Positions 28,963 through 36,755 of a DNA stretch of 45,808 nt are shown here, piece after piece. This DNA comes from Candidatus Paceibacter sp. (GTDB lineage: Bacteria; Patescibacteriota; Patescibacteriia; SG8-24; DYFX01), in the NCBI GenBank assembly GCA_020724945.1, contig DYFX01000002.1, forward strand, positions 1 to 45,808, written 5' to 3'. Each line of letters opens with the position of its first letter. Position 1 is the stretch's first letter. The notes under the pieces are model-generated. The model did not search any database. It was not told where the DNA came from and saw only the letters and a list, made by a program, of their open reading frames with translations. A program made the position numbers and the translations under genes.

Positions 28963-30660
28963 ATGAGCCATGTCTTCTTCGAACTCACCCTGGTGCTGGC
29001 GCTCGCGACCGCCTTCGGCATGCTGGCGCGCTGGCTGAAGCAGCCGACCATCCTGGGCTACATCGCCACCGGCCTCATCGTCGGTCCGCTCGGCTTCCTG
29101 AAGCTGGGCAGTCCCGAGACGCTCGACGCCATGGCCGAGCTCGGCATCACCTTCCTGCTCTTCCTGGTCGGCATGGAGATGCGCTTCAAGGACCTGAAGC
29201 ATGTCGGGCGGGCCGCGCTCTTCACCGGCATCGGACAGATCGTCTTCACCTCGGTCATCGGATACGCGCTGGCGCGCCTCTTGGGCTACGGCGGCCTGGC
29301 GGCGCTCTACATCGCCGTGGCGCTCACCTTCTCGAGCACCATCATCGTCGTGAAGCTTCTCTCCGAGAAGCGCGAGCTCGAGAGCCTGCACGGCAAGATC
29401 GTCATCGGCTTCCTGCTCGTGCAGGACTTCGTCGCCCTGCTCTTCCTCATCCTCCTCTCGAGCCTGACCGGCGCCGGGACGCTCTCGTTCGCCACGCTCC
29501 CCTACGGCGCGATCGGCCTGGCCTTCCTGAAAGGCGCCCTGCTCCTGGCGTTCTCCCTCGCCGTCGGTCGCTGGGTGATGCCGCCGCTCCTGCGTTCCGT
29601 CGGCCGTTCGCAGGAGGTCCTCTTCCTGGTCTCGATGGCGTGGGGCATGGGGCTCGCGGCCATCGCCGCGCTCCCCCAGGTCGGGCTGAACATCGAGATC
29701 GGCGCGTTCCTGGCCGGTATCGCGCTGGCCGGCAGCATCGAGAGGCACCAGATCTCGAGCCGCATCAAGTCCCTGCGGGATTTCTTCATCGTCGTCTTCT
29801 TCATCGTGCTCGGGTCGAAGATGGTGCTCGCCTCCGCCGCGGCGGTGACGACACCCGCCGTCATCCTTTCGCTCTTCGTGCTCATCGGCAACCCGATCAT
29901 CGTGCTCGTCATCATGGGCGCGATGGGCTTCCGTTCGCGGACTTCCTTCATGGCAAGCGTGACCGTCGCGCAGATCTCGGAGTTCAGCCTCATCCTGATG
30001 ACGGTCGGCGCGCGGCTCGGGCATGTCGACGCCGAAGCCGTCTCGCTCGTGACGGTCGTCGGCATCGTCACCATCGCCGTCTCCTCCTATCTCATCATCT
30101 ACAGCGAGACCATCTTCGGCTGGCTGAAGCGTCCGCTCAAGATCTTCGAGTTCCGCGCCAAGGTCCAGGCGGCTCCCGCGACGGCGGCGCGGCGCGATCA
30201 TGTGGTGCTGGTCGGCTGCCATCGCATGGGACACAACATCCTCGCCTCGCTCGAGGAGATGCATAAGGAATTCACGGTCGTGGACTTCAATCCGGATGTG
30301 GTCGAACGCCTCGGCAAGCGCGGCATCCACGCCGTCTACGGCGATGTCTCCGATCCGGAGATCGCGGAGCTCGCCGGGCTCGACAAGGCGCGGCTCGTCA
30401 TCTCGACGGTGCCGGGGTTCGAGGATTCGCGCGCCATCCTGGAGTTCATGCGCAAGCGCAATCCGCATGCGCGCATCATCCTGACGGCCGAGAACGAGTA
30501 CGAATCGCTCGACCTGTACGAGGCGGGCGCCGACTATGTCCTCCTGCCGCACTTCATCGGAGGACTCCAGCTGGCGCGGCTCCTCGAAGGCGACCGTTCG
30601 CTCGTCTCGCTCGGGAAGCTCCGCGAACAGGATCTCGCCATCATCACCGGACATCCCTGA
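28963..30660 (+). CDS. Kef-type CPA2 cation:proton antiporter with TrkA-N domain
   Basis: 565 residues. About 12-13 membrane helices fill residues 1-385, starting with LARWLKQPTILGYIATGLIVGPLGFL, the typical first Na/H exchanger repeat, and containing GFLLVQDFVALLFLI with the ion-binding Gln-Asp. A cytosolic RCK/TrkA-N domain occupies about 408-525: HVVLVGCHRMGHNILASLEE is a Rossmann strand with a modified glycine loop (GCHRMG), and FTVVDFNPDVVERL supplies the acidic ribose contact. It probably exports K+ or Na+ in exchange for protons under nucleotide control. A leaderless mRNA is indicated by TATACT at 28951. Confidence 0.94.
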   Translation: MSHVFFELTLVLALATAFGMLARWLKQPTILGYIATGLIVGPLGFLKLGSPETLDAMAELGITFLLFLVGMEMRFKDLKHVGRAALFTGIGQIVFTSVIGYALARLLGYGGLAALYIAVALTFSSTIIVVKLLSEKRELESLHGKIVIGFLLVQDFVALLFLILLSSLTGAGTLSFATLPYGAIGLAFLKGALLLAFSLAVGRWVMPPLLRSVGRSQEVLFLVSMAWGMGLAAIAALPQVGLNIEIGAFLAGIALAGSIERHQISSRIKSLRDFFIVVFFIVLGSKMVLASAAAVTTPAVILSLFVLIGNPIIVLVIMGAMGFRSRTSFMASVTVAQISEFSLILMTVGARLGHVDAEAVSLVTVVGIVTIAVSSYLIIYSETIFGWLKRPLKIFEFRAKVQAAPATAARRDHVVLVGCHRMGHNILASLEEMHKEFTVVDFNPDVVERLGKRGIHAVYGDVSDPEIAELAGLDKARLVISTVPGFEDSRAILEFMRKRNPHARIILTAENEYESLDLYEAGADYVLLPHFIGGLQLARLLEGDRSLVSLGKLREQDLAIITGHP

Positions 30661-30690
30661 CCGCGCCTTGACGGGCGCGGTCTTTCGTCT
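30659..30690 (+). terminator. Rho-independent terminator overlapping the antiporter stop codon
   Basis: GACCGCGCC/GGCGCGGTC with 6-nt loop followed by TTTCGTCTT. The stem begins within the TGA stop. Confidence 0.75.
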
Positions 30691-30714
30691 TACGGTCCTC
30701 CGCGTGGAGGACGC

Positions 30715-31521
30715 ATGTGCACCTTGATCCTTGCCCTGGGACTCTTCCCCCGCTTCCCCGTCGTCGTCGCGGCCAACCGCGACGAGCAGCTCGACCGCCC
30801 TTCCGCGCCGCCGTCCTTCTGGCAGGACGAGCCGCGCGTCCTGGCGCCGACCGACCTGCGCCGCGGCGGCACCTGGATCGGCGTGAACGATCGCGGCGTC
30901 TTCGCCGCCGTCACCAACCGCAACGACATCGTCTCCCAGCGCGGCAAGGACTCGCGCGGGGAGCTGGCGCTCATGGCGCTCGACGAGGCCACGGCCGCCG
31001 CGGCCGCCGCCCGCATCGGACGGCTCGACATGCGCCGTTACAACGGCTTCCATCTCGCGATCGCCGACGCCCAAAGCGCCTTCCTCGCCTACGGCGACGG
31101 GGAGCGAGCGCCGGAGGGCCGCGCGAGGATCGAGGAGCTCGGAAGCGGCCTGCATCTCGTCTCCAATCTCGGCGCCGGTCCGGGGCACGCGCCCCGCGCC
31201 GAAGAGATCGTCCGCGTCTGGCACGGCCGAAAGCTCCGGCGCGACGCCCCGCACCGCGCGACCTGGGACGCCCTGCTCACCATCCACGACCCCGCGCCCG
31301 TCGCGGATCCCGCGCGGATGAAGAGCATGGCCTCGAGCTGCATCCATCGTCCGCCGGGCGAGAACTACGGCACGAAGTCCTCGGTCTTCATCCTGCTCGA
31401 CGGCGCCTGGGGCAGCCGCGGCGCCGAATGGCGCTGGTGGCACCGCGAACGGCCGGAGGGCGGCCACAACTGCGCCGCCGCCTGGCACCCGGAGCTGCGG
31501 CTCGCCCTCACCTCGGAATGA
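30715..31521 (+). CDS. NRDE (TANGO2) family protein
   Basis: 268 residues. It starts MCTLILALG with Cys2, the potential N-terminal nucleophile, and contains VVVAANRDEQLDRPSAPPSF, the NRDE signature, followed by GGTWIGVNDRGVFAAVTNRN. These define the TANGO2/NRDE family, whose biochemical role is debated (haem or lipid handling has been proposed for eukaryotic members). It ends ...WHPELRLALTSE. GTGGAGGACGC upstream supplies a ribosome-binding site, in contrast to the leaderless neighbours. Confidence 0.93.
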   Translation: MCTLILALGLFPRFPVVVAANRDEQLDRPSAPPSFWQDEPRVLAPTDLRRGGTWIGVNDRGVFAAVTNRNDIVSQRGKDSRGELALMALDEATAAAAAARIGRLDMRRYNGFHLAIADAQSAFLAYGDGERAPEGRARIEELGSGLHLVSNLGAGPGHAPRAEEIVRVWHGRKLRRDAPHRATWDALLTIHDPAPVADPARMKSMASSCIHRPPGENYGTKSSVFILLDGAWGSRGAEWRWWHRERPEGGHNCAAAWHPELRLALTSE

Positions 31522-31524
31522 AAA

Positions 31525-31555
31525 GACCCCCGACATCCGTCGGGGGCGTTTTTTT
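31525..31555 (+). terminator. Rho-independent terminator
   Basis: CCCCCGA-CATCCG-TCGGGGG followed by CGTTTTTTT; converges on the lipoprotein gene ending at 31554. Confidence 0.85.
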
Positions 31556-32999
31556 ACGGGCACCAGTCGTCGTCCGGACACGCCGTCGTGCGGCGTTTGG
31601 CCTTCGGCTTCTTCCTGGTCTTGGGCTTCGCCTTCGGGGCATCGTCACGCATCCAGTCGGGATCCGGTCCGATGCGTTTGGCGGCGTACCGCTTCTCGCG
31701 TTCCGCCTCGTACATCTCCTGCGTGACGAGCCCGGGATCGTCCTTGGCCGGACCGTACCTCGCGACGAAGTACCGACCTGCCTTGAAGTCTCCGGCCGCC
31801 ATCGCGGCCTTGAAGGCGAGCAGGATGCCCTCCCGGCGGAGCGTCATGCTCCAGCCGTATTGCGCGGCCTCGGCGGCGTCTTCCCACTTGCCGAGCTCGA
31901 GCAGCTTGTCGAACGCGCGGCGCTGCCATTCGTAGGACGCGGCGAAGTTCGCGATGAAGCGGTACCGCGCGCGTTCCCAAAGGTAGGCCATGAAGGCGTC
32001 GTGCGCGCCGGGGTGCTTGCCCGCGGTCACGAGGAAGCCGGTTTCGCGATGGGCGCGGACGACTTCCTGGAAGAGGTAGGCGCGGCCGTCATCGCCGTGC
32101 GTGCCGTGCGGCAGGAGCGCGAGGGCCAGGTTGTCCTGGCCGCCGCGGACGGCGGCGAAGAACCACCGGTCGGCGGCCTCCTTCGCCACGACCCACTCGC
32201 CGGCACGGATCGTCTCGCCCTCGCAGCGCGCGGCGGCGAAGAACGGTTCGGCCCGCTCGACGGACAGCCGCAGCGCGACGACGGCTTTCAGGCCGTCGGT
32301 GCAGTCGCCCCGGGCGAAGAAATCGCCGATGAACTGCGAGGTCTGGACGACATCCCATCTCGCACGGGCCGCGTGGCGGATCGCGAACGCGTCGCGCTCC
32401 TGACGGCCCATGCGGCCTTCCTGCCGTGCGGCGTGGATGATGCGCGTCCGCGTCTCCGCCTCGACCGGGCAATCCTCGTCGAGAAGGGGGTAGACGGCGT
32501 CCGCGCTCGCGACGGCCTCGAGCAGGAGGGCGCGCTCCACGGTCTTGGCGGCCTCCTTGGGACCGGCATGACGGCAGGCGATCCGGATCTCCGTCGTCAT
32601 CCGCGCGACGACGGAGGAGCGCAGCGTTCCGGTGGGCGCGTACGGCAGGAGCCGGCGATAGTCCGCGTCCGCGGCGTCGAAGGCGCGGCGGGCGTCCGCG
32701 AGCGCGAGCAGGACGGCGCGTTCCGGGAACCGGAAGCGCCAGGCGATCTCGGCGGCCGGCAGCGGCCCGCCGCCGCGCAGGTACCTCCAGTACGCGCGTT
32801 CGGCCAGGGCGGCGACATCCGCGCGCGGGAGGCGACGCTCTTTCGCGAAGGCGGCGGCCTCCGCGAGGCGCGTATCGTCGTTCAACAGCACTTCGAACGC
32901 GTAGAGCGCCTCGGGATCGGCCTTCGCCGCGCCCGTCGCCGGAGCCTGCGCATGCAGGCAGCCGGCCGTCAGGAAGGCCGCGACCAGCATGGCACGCAT
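31554..32999 (-). CDS. Alpha-helical lipoprotein of unknown function
   Basis: 481 residues beginning MRAMLVAAFLTAGCLHAQAP, a short signal peptide with lipobox TAGC. The remainder is almost entirely helical and Ala/Arg-rich (RLAEAAAFAKERRLPRADVAALAERAYWRYL), with spacing that suggests TPR- or HEAT-like repeats. It ends in a lysine-rich segment and ACPDDDWCP with two cysteines. I know no family for it. It is a likely surface scaffold; AGGAGG before the ATG gives a clear start. It is preceded by a perfect 14-bp inverted repeat that spans the upstream gene's stop. Confidence 0.75.
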   Translation of the reverse strand: MRAMLVAAFLTAGCLHAQAPATGAAKADPEALYAFEVLLNDDTRLAEAAAFAKERRLPRADVAALAERAYWRYLRGGGPLPAAEIAWRFRFPERAVLLALADARRAFDAADADYRRLLPYAPTGTLRSSVVARMTTEIRIACRHAGPKEAAKTVERALLLEAVASADAVYPLLDEDCPVEAETRTRIIHAARQEGRMGRQERDAFAIRHAARARWDVVQTSQFIGDFFARGDCTDGLKAVVALRLSVERAEPFFAAARCEGETIRAGEWVVAKEAADRWFFAAVRGGQDNLALALLPHGTHGDDGRAYLFQEVVRAHRETGFLVTAGKHPGAHDAFMAYLWERARYRFIANFAASYEWQRRAFDKLLELGKWEDAAEAAQYGWSMTLRREGILLAFKAAMAAGDFKAGRYFVARYGPAKDDPGLVTQEMYEAEREKRYAAKRIGPDPDWMRDDAPKAKPKTRKKPKAKRRTTACPDDDWCP

Positions 33000-33011
33000 G
33001 ATTCCTCCTAT

Positions 33012-33053
33012 GGAAAGACCTCGGGGCCAAAGTAGCTTACCCGAGGTCTTTCC
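33012..33053. repeat. 14-bp perfect inverted repeat between two minus-strand genes
   Basis: GGAAAGACCTCGGG (33012-33025) and CCCGAGGTCTTTCC (33040-33053), 14-nt loop. It covers the stop codon of the glycosyltransferase (33037-33039) and ends just before the AGGAGG of the lipoprotein gene. It could act as terminator-attenuator or a translational coupling element. Confidence 0.65.
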
Positions 33054-33747
33054 GCAACGACGCGAGCTTCTTCAGGAAATCGAGACCGTTCGCGACGAGG
33101 CGCACCTTGCTGGCGCGTCCCGGCGCCGAGGCGTCCGTCCAGCGCACGGGCAGCTCCTCGACGCTCCGTCCGCCGCGGACGAGCCGCGCGAGGAACTCGG
33201 TGTCGAAGAAGAAGCCGTCGTCCTGCACCTGCGGCAGCACGGCGTCGCGCACGCTCCGCGAGAAGGCCTTGCAGCCGCACTGCAGGTCGCGGACGCGGAG
33301 GCCGAGAACGGCGCGCGCGGCGGCGGCGTAGGCGGCGGTGGCGAGGCGGCGGACGAGCGGCCGTTCGACGACGGCGCCCTCGATGCGGCGCGAGCCGACG
33401 GCCGCGTCCGCGCCCGCCGCGACGGCGGCGACGAGCGCTTCGGCCGAGTCGAAGTCGGCGGAGAGGTCCGCGTCCATCATCAGGTAGATGTCCGCCTCGA
33501 CGGCGGCCGCGCCGCGCTTCACGGCGCCGCCTTTGCCGGCCGCGTCGGAAACGACGGCGCGCGTATCCGGCAGGAGGCGCTCCATCAGGCGCGCGACCCA
33601 GGCCGTACTGTCCTTCGATCCGTTCTCGGAGAGGACGAGCGTGAAGCCGTCGCCGTAGGTCTCCCGTCCCCACCACGAAACCCGCTTCGCGTTCCGTTCG
33701 AGGATCGCGGCTTCGTCGTGGGCGGGAATGACGGCGGCGACGCGCAT
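33037..33747 (-). CDS. GT2-family glycosyltransferase (polyprenyl-phosphate sugar transferase-like)
   Basis: 236 residues, a single GT-A domain with no C-terminal membrane anchors. VAAVIPAHDEAAILERNAK starts the nucleotide-binding fold; GSKDSTAWVARL and KGGAVKRGAAAVEADIYLMMDADLSADF contain the DxD-type metal-binding group. CGCKAFSRSVRDAVLPQVQDDGFFFDTE matches dolichyl-phosphate beta-glucosyltransferase-like enzymes. It likely makes a lipid-linked sugar for surface glycans. It starts four bases after the stop of the FAD oxidoreductase, so the two are co-transcribed. Confidence 0.92.
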   Translation of the reverse strand: MRVAAVIPAHDEAAILERNAKRVSWWGRETYGDGFTLVLSENGSKDSTAWVARLMERLLPDTRAVVSDAAGKGGAVKRGAAAVEADIYLMMDADLSADFDSAEALVAAVAAGADAAVGSRRIEGAVVERPLVRRLATAAYAAAARAVLGLRVRDLQCGCKAFSRSVRDAVLPQVQDDGFFFDTEFLARLVRGGRSVEELPVRWTDASAPGRASKVRLVANGLDFLKKLASLRKDLG

Positions 33748-33751
33748 GCGG

Positions 33752-34891
33752 TCAGGCGAACTTCGTCATGGCTTCCGCGCGGAGCTCGGGAGCGTTCAGC
33801 AGGATCGTGCCGATGACGCGGCCGTCCAGGATCCGCTCCTCGACGATCTTCTTTCCGGGCTCGATGACGCGCGTCGCGGCCGTGGAGCCCCGGATGTTGC
33901 GGCACTCCCCGAGGAAGATGAGGCTCGCGCCGGCGATGACATTCGTCGTGTATTGCGTGAGTTGGAGGTAGGGCCCCTCCTCGCCGAGCAGCGCCTTGCC
34001 GACATGCCGGCCCTGCGCCATCGCGTTGGTCCAGTTGCCGACGACATGGCGCAGGCCGCCGAGGCGAAGATCCTCGAACTCCGCGCAGTCGCCCGCGACC
34101 CAGACGCCCGCGTGTTTCGCCTTGAGCGCGGCGTCGGCCAGGAGGCCTTGATCGCCGCGGAGATCGCCGAACGGCGCCGTCGGCACCTCGACGCCGATGC
34201 CGAGACCGACGAGATCGCAGGCGATATCCGCGCCGTCGGACAGGCGGACGCCGAGCGCGGCGCGAGCGGCCACCCGGACATTGTTGCGGACTTCGACGCC
34301 GGCGGCCTCGAGCGAGGCCTGGACGGCGGCGGACATCTCCTCGCCGAACATCGAGGTCCAGAACCGCGGACCGCGGTTCAGGATGACGGCATGCGCGCCC
34401 TTGGCGACGGCGATGGCCGCGAACTCGAGGCCGATGAAGCCGGAACCCACGATGGCGAGCCGGGAGTCCGGACGGACGGCGCGCGCGACGGCCTCGGCGT
34501 CCTCATAGGTCTGCAGGCGCAGGATGCCGGCGGCGTCAGGCATGTCCCAAACCCTCGGCTTCGCGCCGACGGCGATGACGAGCTTGCGGTACGGGAGTTC
34601 CTCGCCGTCGGACAGCGTGACGATGCGGCGGCCGTAATCGACGCGCGTGACGACGCGCCCGAAGAGCGTCTCGATGGCCTTCTCGCCGTAGAAGCCCTCC
34701 TTCTTGAGGAAGACCTTTTCCGGATCGCTCTTGCCCTTCACCGCGTGCGGCAGGAGGACGCGCGAATACAGCGGGTGCGGCTCATCGGAGACGATGACGA
34801 CTTCGCCCGCTCCCCCGCCCGCGCGATAGGTCTCGGCCGCGGTGGTGCCGGCCACGCCGCCGCCGATGATGAGGACTTCGATTTCGCGCAT
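33752..34891 (-). CDS. FAD-dependent pyridine nucleotide oxidoreductase
   Basis: 379 residues with two dinucleotide folds: VLIIGGGVAGTTAAETYRAG binds FAD near the N-terminus, and SRLAIVGSGFIGLEFAAIAV binds NAD(P)H near residue 145. HAGVWVAGDCAEF is the second FAD motif, with the Asp that contacts the ribitol. PLYSRVLLPHAVKGK near 40-55 fits the rubredoxin/ferredoxin reductase and nitrite reductase-like class; no redox-active CxxC is present. It follows the ferredoxin gene by 18 bases, so an NAD(P)H:ferredoxin oxidoreductase pair is likely. The electron acceptor beyond ferredoxin is unknown. Confidence 0.92.
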   Translation of the reverse strand: MREIEVLIIGGGVAGTTAAETYRAGGGAGEVVIVSDEPHPLYSRVLLPHAVKGKSDPEKVFLKKEGFYGEKAIETLFGRVVTRVDYGRRIVTLSDGEELPYRKLVIAVGAKPRVWDMPDAAGILRLQTYEDAEAVARAVRPDSRLAIVGSGFIGLEFAAIAVAKGAHAVILNRGPRFWTSMFGEEMSAAVQASLEAAGVEVRNNVRVAARAALGVRLSDGADIACDLVGLGIGVEVPTAPFGDLRGDQGLLADAALKAKHAGVWVAGDCAEFEDLRLGGLRHVVGNWTNAMAQGRHVGKALLGEEGPYLQLTQYTTNVIAGASLIFLGECRNIRGSTAATRVIEPGKKIVEERILDGRVIGTILLNAPELRAEAMTKFA

Positions 34892-34909
34892 GGACGAAAG
34901 CGACCCGCG

Positions 34910-35149
34910 TTACGGGTAGACCTGTTTCCCTTCTTCGTCGTAGAGGAAGATGGCTTTGGTGGGGCAGGATTCGGCGGCCATCACGATGGTCTCGGCGTCA
35001 TGGCCTTCGATGTCGACCAGATAGGCCTTGTTCTCCTCGTCCATCTGGAAGGTGTTCGGCGCGATGACGACGCACGAAGCCGCCCCGATGCAGAGGTCGC
35101 GGTCGACGACGATCTTCGTGATCTTGAGCGGTTTCTTCTCGTCGGACAT
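34910..35149 (-). CDS. Single-cluster ferredoxin with three cysteines
   Basis: 79 residues. KIVVDRDLCIGAASCVVIAP gives C-x5-C, and AAESCPTKAIFLYDE gives the distal CP. The usual second cysteine position (C-x2-C) is Ala and the fourth (before Pro) is also Ala, leaving three ligands, which is the pattern of [3Fe-4S] ferredoxins unless another residue completes the cluster. It is a cytosolic electron carrier, most likely the partner of the FAD reductase encoded 18 bases downstream. A -10 TATGAT lies 9 nt before the ATG. Confidence 0.9.
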   Translation of the reverse strand: MSDEKKPLKITKIVVDRDLCIGAASCVVIAPNTFQMDEENKAYLVDIEGHDAETIVMAAESCPTKAIFLYDEEGKQVYP

Positions 35150-35195
35150 ATCGCGGACATCATAAGGAAACGGCCCGTTTTTTTCAAGGGAAAAG

Positions 35196-35216
35196 AAAAA
35201 CCCCGGCTAGCGGGGA
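35196..35216 (-). terminator. Rho-independent terminator overlapping a stop codon
   Basis: CCCCG-GCTAG-CGGGG (35201-35215) with TTTTT on the minus strand (35200-35196); it overlaps the stop of the 85-residue membrane protein at 35207. Confidence 0.8.
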
Positions 35217-35464
35217 ACGCAGAAGAGGCCGAAGACGAGGGCGCCGAGCAGGACGAGGACGATGATGGGGATGGCCGCCGCGTCGAGCAGGCTCACGAGG
35301 AAGGATGCGACGAGAAGCGAGAAGTCGCCGATGGCGCGAAGGGATCGCCTGAACGGCCGAGGGCGCCGTTCTTCCCCGACGACTTTCGCGACCGGGATGG
35401 ACGGACGCGTGACGGTATCGGATCGTCCGTCCGATGGGTTCTCCTGCCGGTCGTGGATGCGCAT
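35207..35464 (-). CDS. Small membrane protein
   Basis: 85 residues. A polar, basic N-terminal half (MRIHDRQENPSDGRSDTVTR) is followed by two hydrophobic stretches (FSLLVASFLVSLLDAAAIPI and VLVLLGALVFGLFCV). CGACAGGAGGTCGAC before the ATG at 35464 fixes the start; a longer frame lacks support. No family recognised. Confidence 0.65.
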   Translation of the reverse strand: MRIHDRQENPSDGRSDTVTRPSIPVAKVVGEERRPRPFRRSLRAIGDFSLLVASFLVSLLDAAAIPIIVLVLLGALVFGLFCVPR

Positions 35465-35495
35465 GTCGACCTCCTGTCGGGACAGGCTAGACGAA

Positions 35496-35520
35496 AAAGA
35501 GCCTCCAGTCAAGGCTCTTT
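35496..35520 (-). terminator. Terminator of the MacAB-like operon
   Basis: AAAGAGCCT/AGGCTCTTT stem with 7-nt loop, followed on the minus strand by TTCGTC; six bases after the last permease gene. Confidence 0.75.
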
Positions 35521-35525
35521 CGTTC

Positions 35526-36755
35526 CTAGCGGTAGCGCAGCGCCTCGACGGGCCGTTTCCGCGCGGCTTCGCGGGCGGGAAGGATGCCGGCCAGGACGCC
35601 GACGGCCATGGTGAAGCCCAGGACGAAGACGATGGTGGCGAGGTCGACGGAAGCCGAGAAGAACCCGAAGCCTTGCGCGCGGGCGATGGCGGCCACGAGG
35701 AGCGCCAGCCCCGCGCCGCCCAGCGTGCCGAGCAGGCCCCCGAGGCCGCCGAGCAGCATCGATTCGAGGACGAAGACGGACATCACATGCCAGCCCTTCG
35801 CGCCCACGGACTTCATCACGCCGATCTCGCGCGTCCGCTCCAGCACCGAGGTATACATCGTGTTCATCACGCCGATGCCGGCCACGAGCACGGCCACCGA
35901 CGCGATCAGGAAGAGCGCCGACTGCACCGTCCCGACGACATTGCCGATGATCTGCTGCGAGGCGGCGGGCGTCAGGACGGCGTAGTCCTCGAGGTCGCGT
36001 TCGCGGGAGAAGGCCTCGTCGATGTCGCGCCCGACGACCTCGAGATCGCGGCCGTTCTCGACCTTCACGAGCATCCCGCTATAGTCGTCGCGGACGCCCG
36101 TCAGCCGCTCGAACAGGCCGAGCGTCATCAGGACCATGTTGTCGCGGGTGGAGTCGCCGAAGGGCGCCAGGATGCCCGTGACCGTGACGCGCGAACCGCG
36201 GAAATCGATGGTGTCTCCGACGCGGACCGGCTCGCGGAATCCCTTCTCGGCGATGGTGGCGCCGAGCACGAGTTCGCGCGCGTCGTCGTCGGCCATCCAT
36301 CGGCCCTCGGCCAGCTCGATGCCGAGCGATTCGACCAGGAACAGCTGGATGAGGTCGCGCCCGCGCGCCTCGATCGAGACGGTCTTCTCGTCGCCGCGGA
36401 AGTTCGCGGGAATCAGGTAGGAGCTGACGATCGGCATGACCGCGAGGACGCCGGGCACGTCCCGGACCGCCTCGGCGTTCTCTTCGGTGAACTTGCCGCC
36501 GCTCGTGGCCTGCGCGAACGGGTTCGAGGCGTCGTAGGGCAAGGTGAAGATGAGGTCGGTGCCGAACTGCTGGAGCTGGCCGAGGATGGATTTCTGCAGG
36601 CCGTTGCCCAGGAAGACGAGCGTCAGCACGATCGAGATGCCGAGCACGATGCCGACGACGGTCAGGCCGGCGCGCAGGCGCCGGTGCAGCAGCGAATGGG
36701 TCACCAGGCGGAAATGGCCGGCGACGAGGCGCGCGAAACTGAAGCGGTCATTCAT
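35526..36755 (-). CDS. MacB-like ABC transporter permease (second copy)
   Basis: 409 residues of the FtsX/MacB topology: one N-terminal helix (LRAGLTVVGIVLGISIVLTL), a large exported domain of about 230 residues, then three C-terminal helices (FLIASVAVLVAGIGVMNTMY, then LLGTLGGAGLALLVAAIA and TIVFVLGFTMAVGVLAGILP). GVMNTMYTSVLERTREIGVMKSVGA is the coupling-helix motif that contacts the ATPase. The first eight bases overlap the end of the other permease gene, showing translational coupling. Start 36755 (MNDRFSF) is chosen since the upstream extension is Pro-rich and overlaps further. Confidence 0.93.
   Translation of the reverse strand: MNDRFSFARLVAGHFRLVTHSLLHRRLRAGLTVVGIVLGISIVLTLVFLGNGLQKSILGQLQQFGTDLIFTLPYDASNPFAQATSGGKFTEENAEAVRDVPGVLAVMPIVSSYLIPANFRGDEKTVSIEARGRDLIQLFLVESLGIELAEGRWMADDDARELVLGATIAEKGFREPVRVGDTIDFRGSRVTVTGILAPFGDSTRDNMVLMTLGLFERLTGVRDDYSGMLVKVENGRDLEVVGRDIDEAFSRERDLEDYAVLTPAASQQIIGNVVGTVQSALFLIASVAVLVAGIGVMNTMYTSVLERTREIGVMKSVGAKGWHVMSVFVLESMLLGGLGGLLGTLGGAGLALLVAAIARAQGFGFFSASVDLATIVFVLGFTMAVGVLAGILPAREAARKRPVEALRYR

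Noticed and set aside
28909..31581. 890-residue minus-strand open frame
   Set aside because: It lies antisense to the antiporter and NRDE genes, which both show strong family motifs; the translation is charged and low-complexity.
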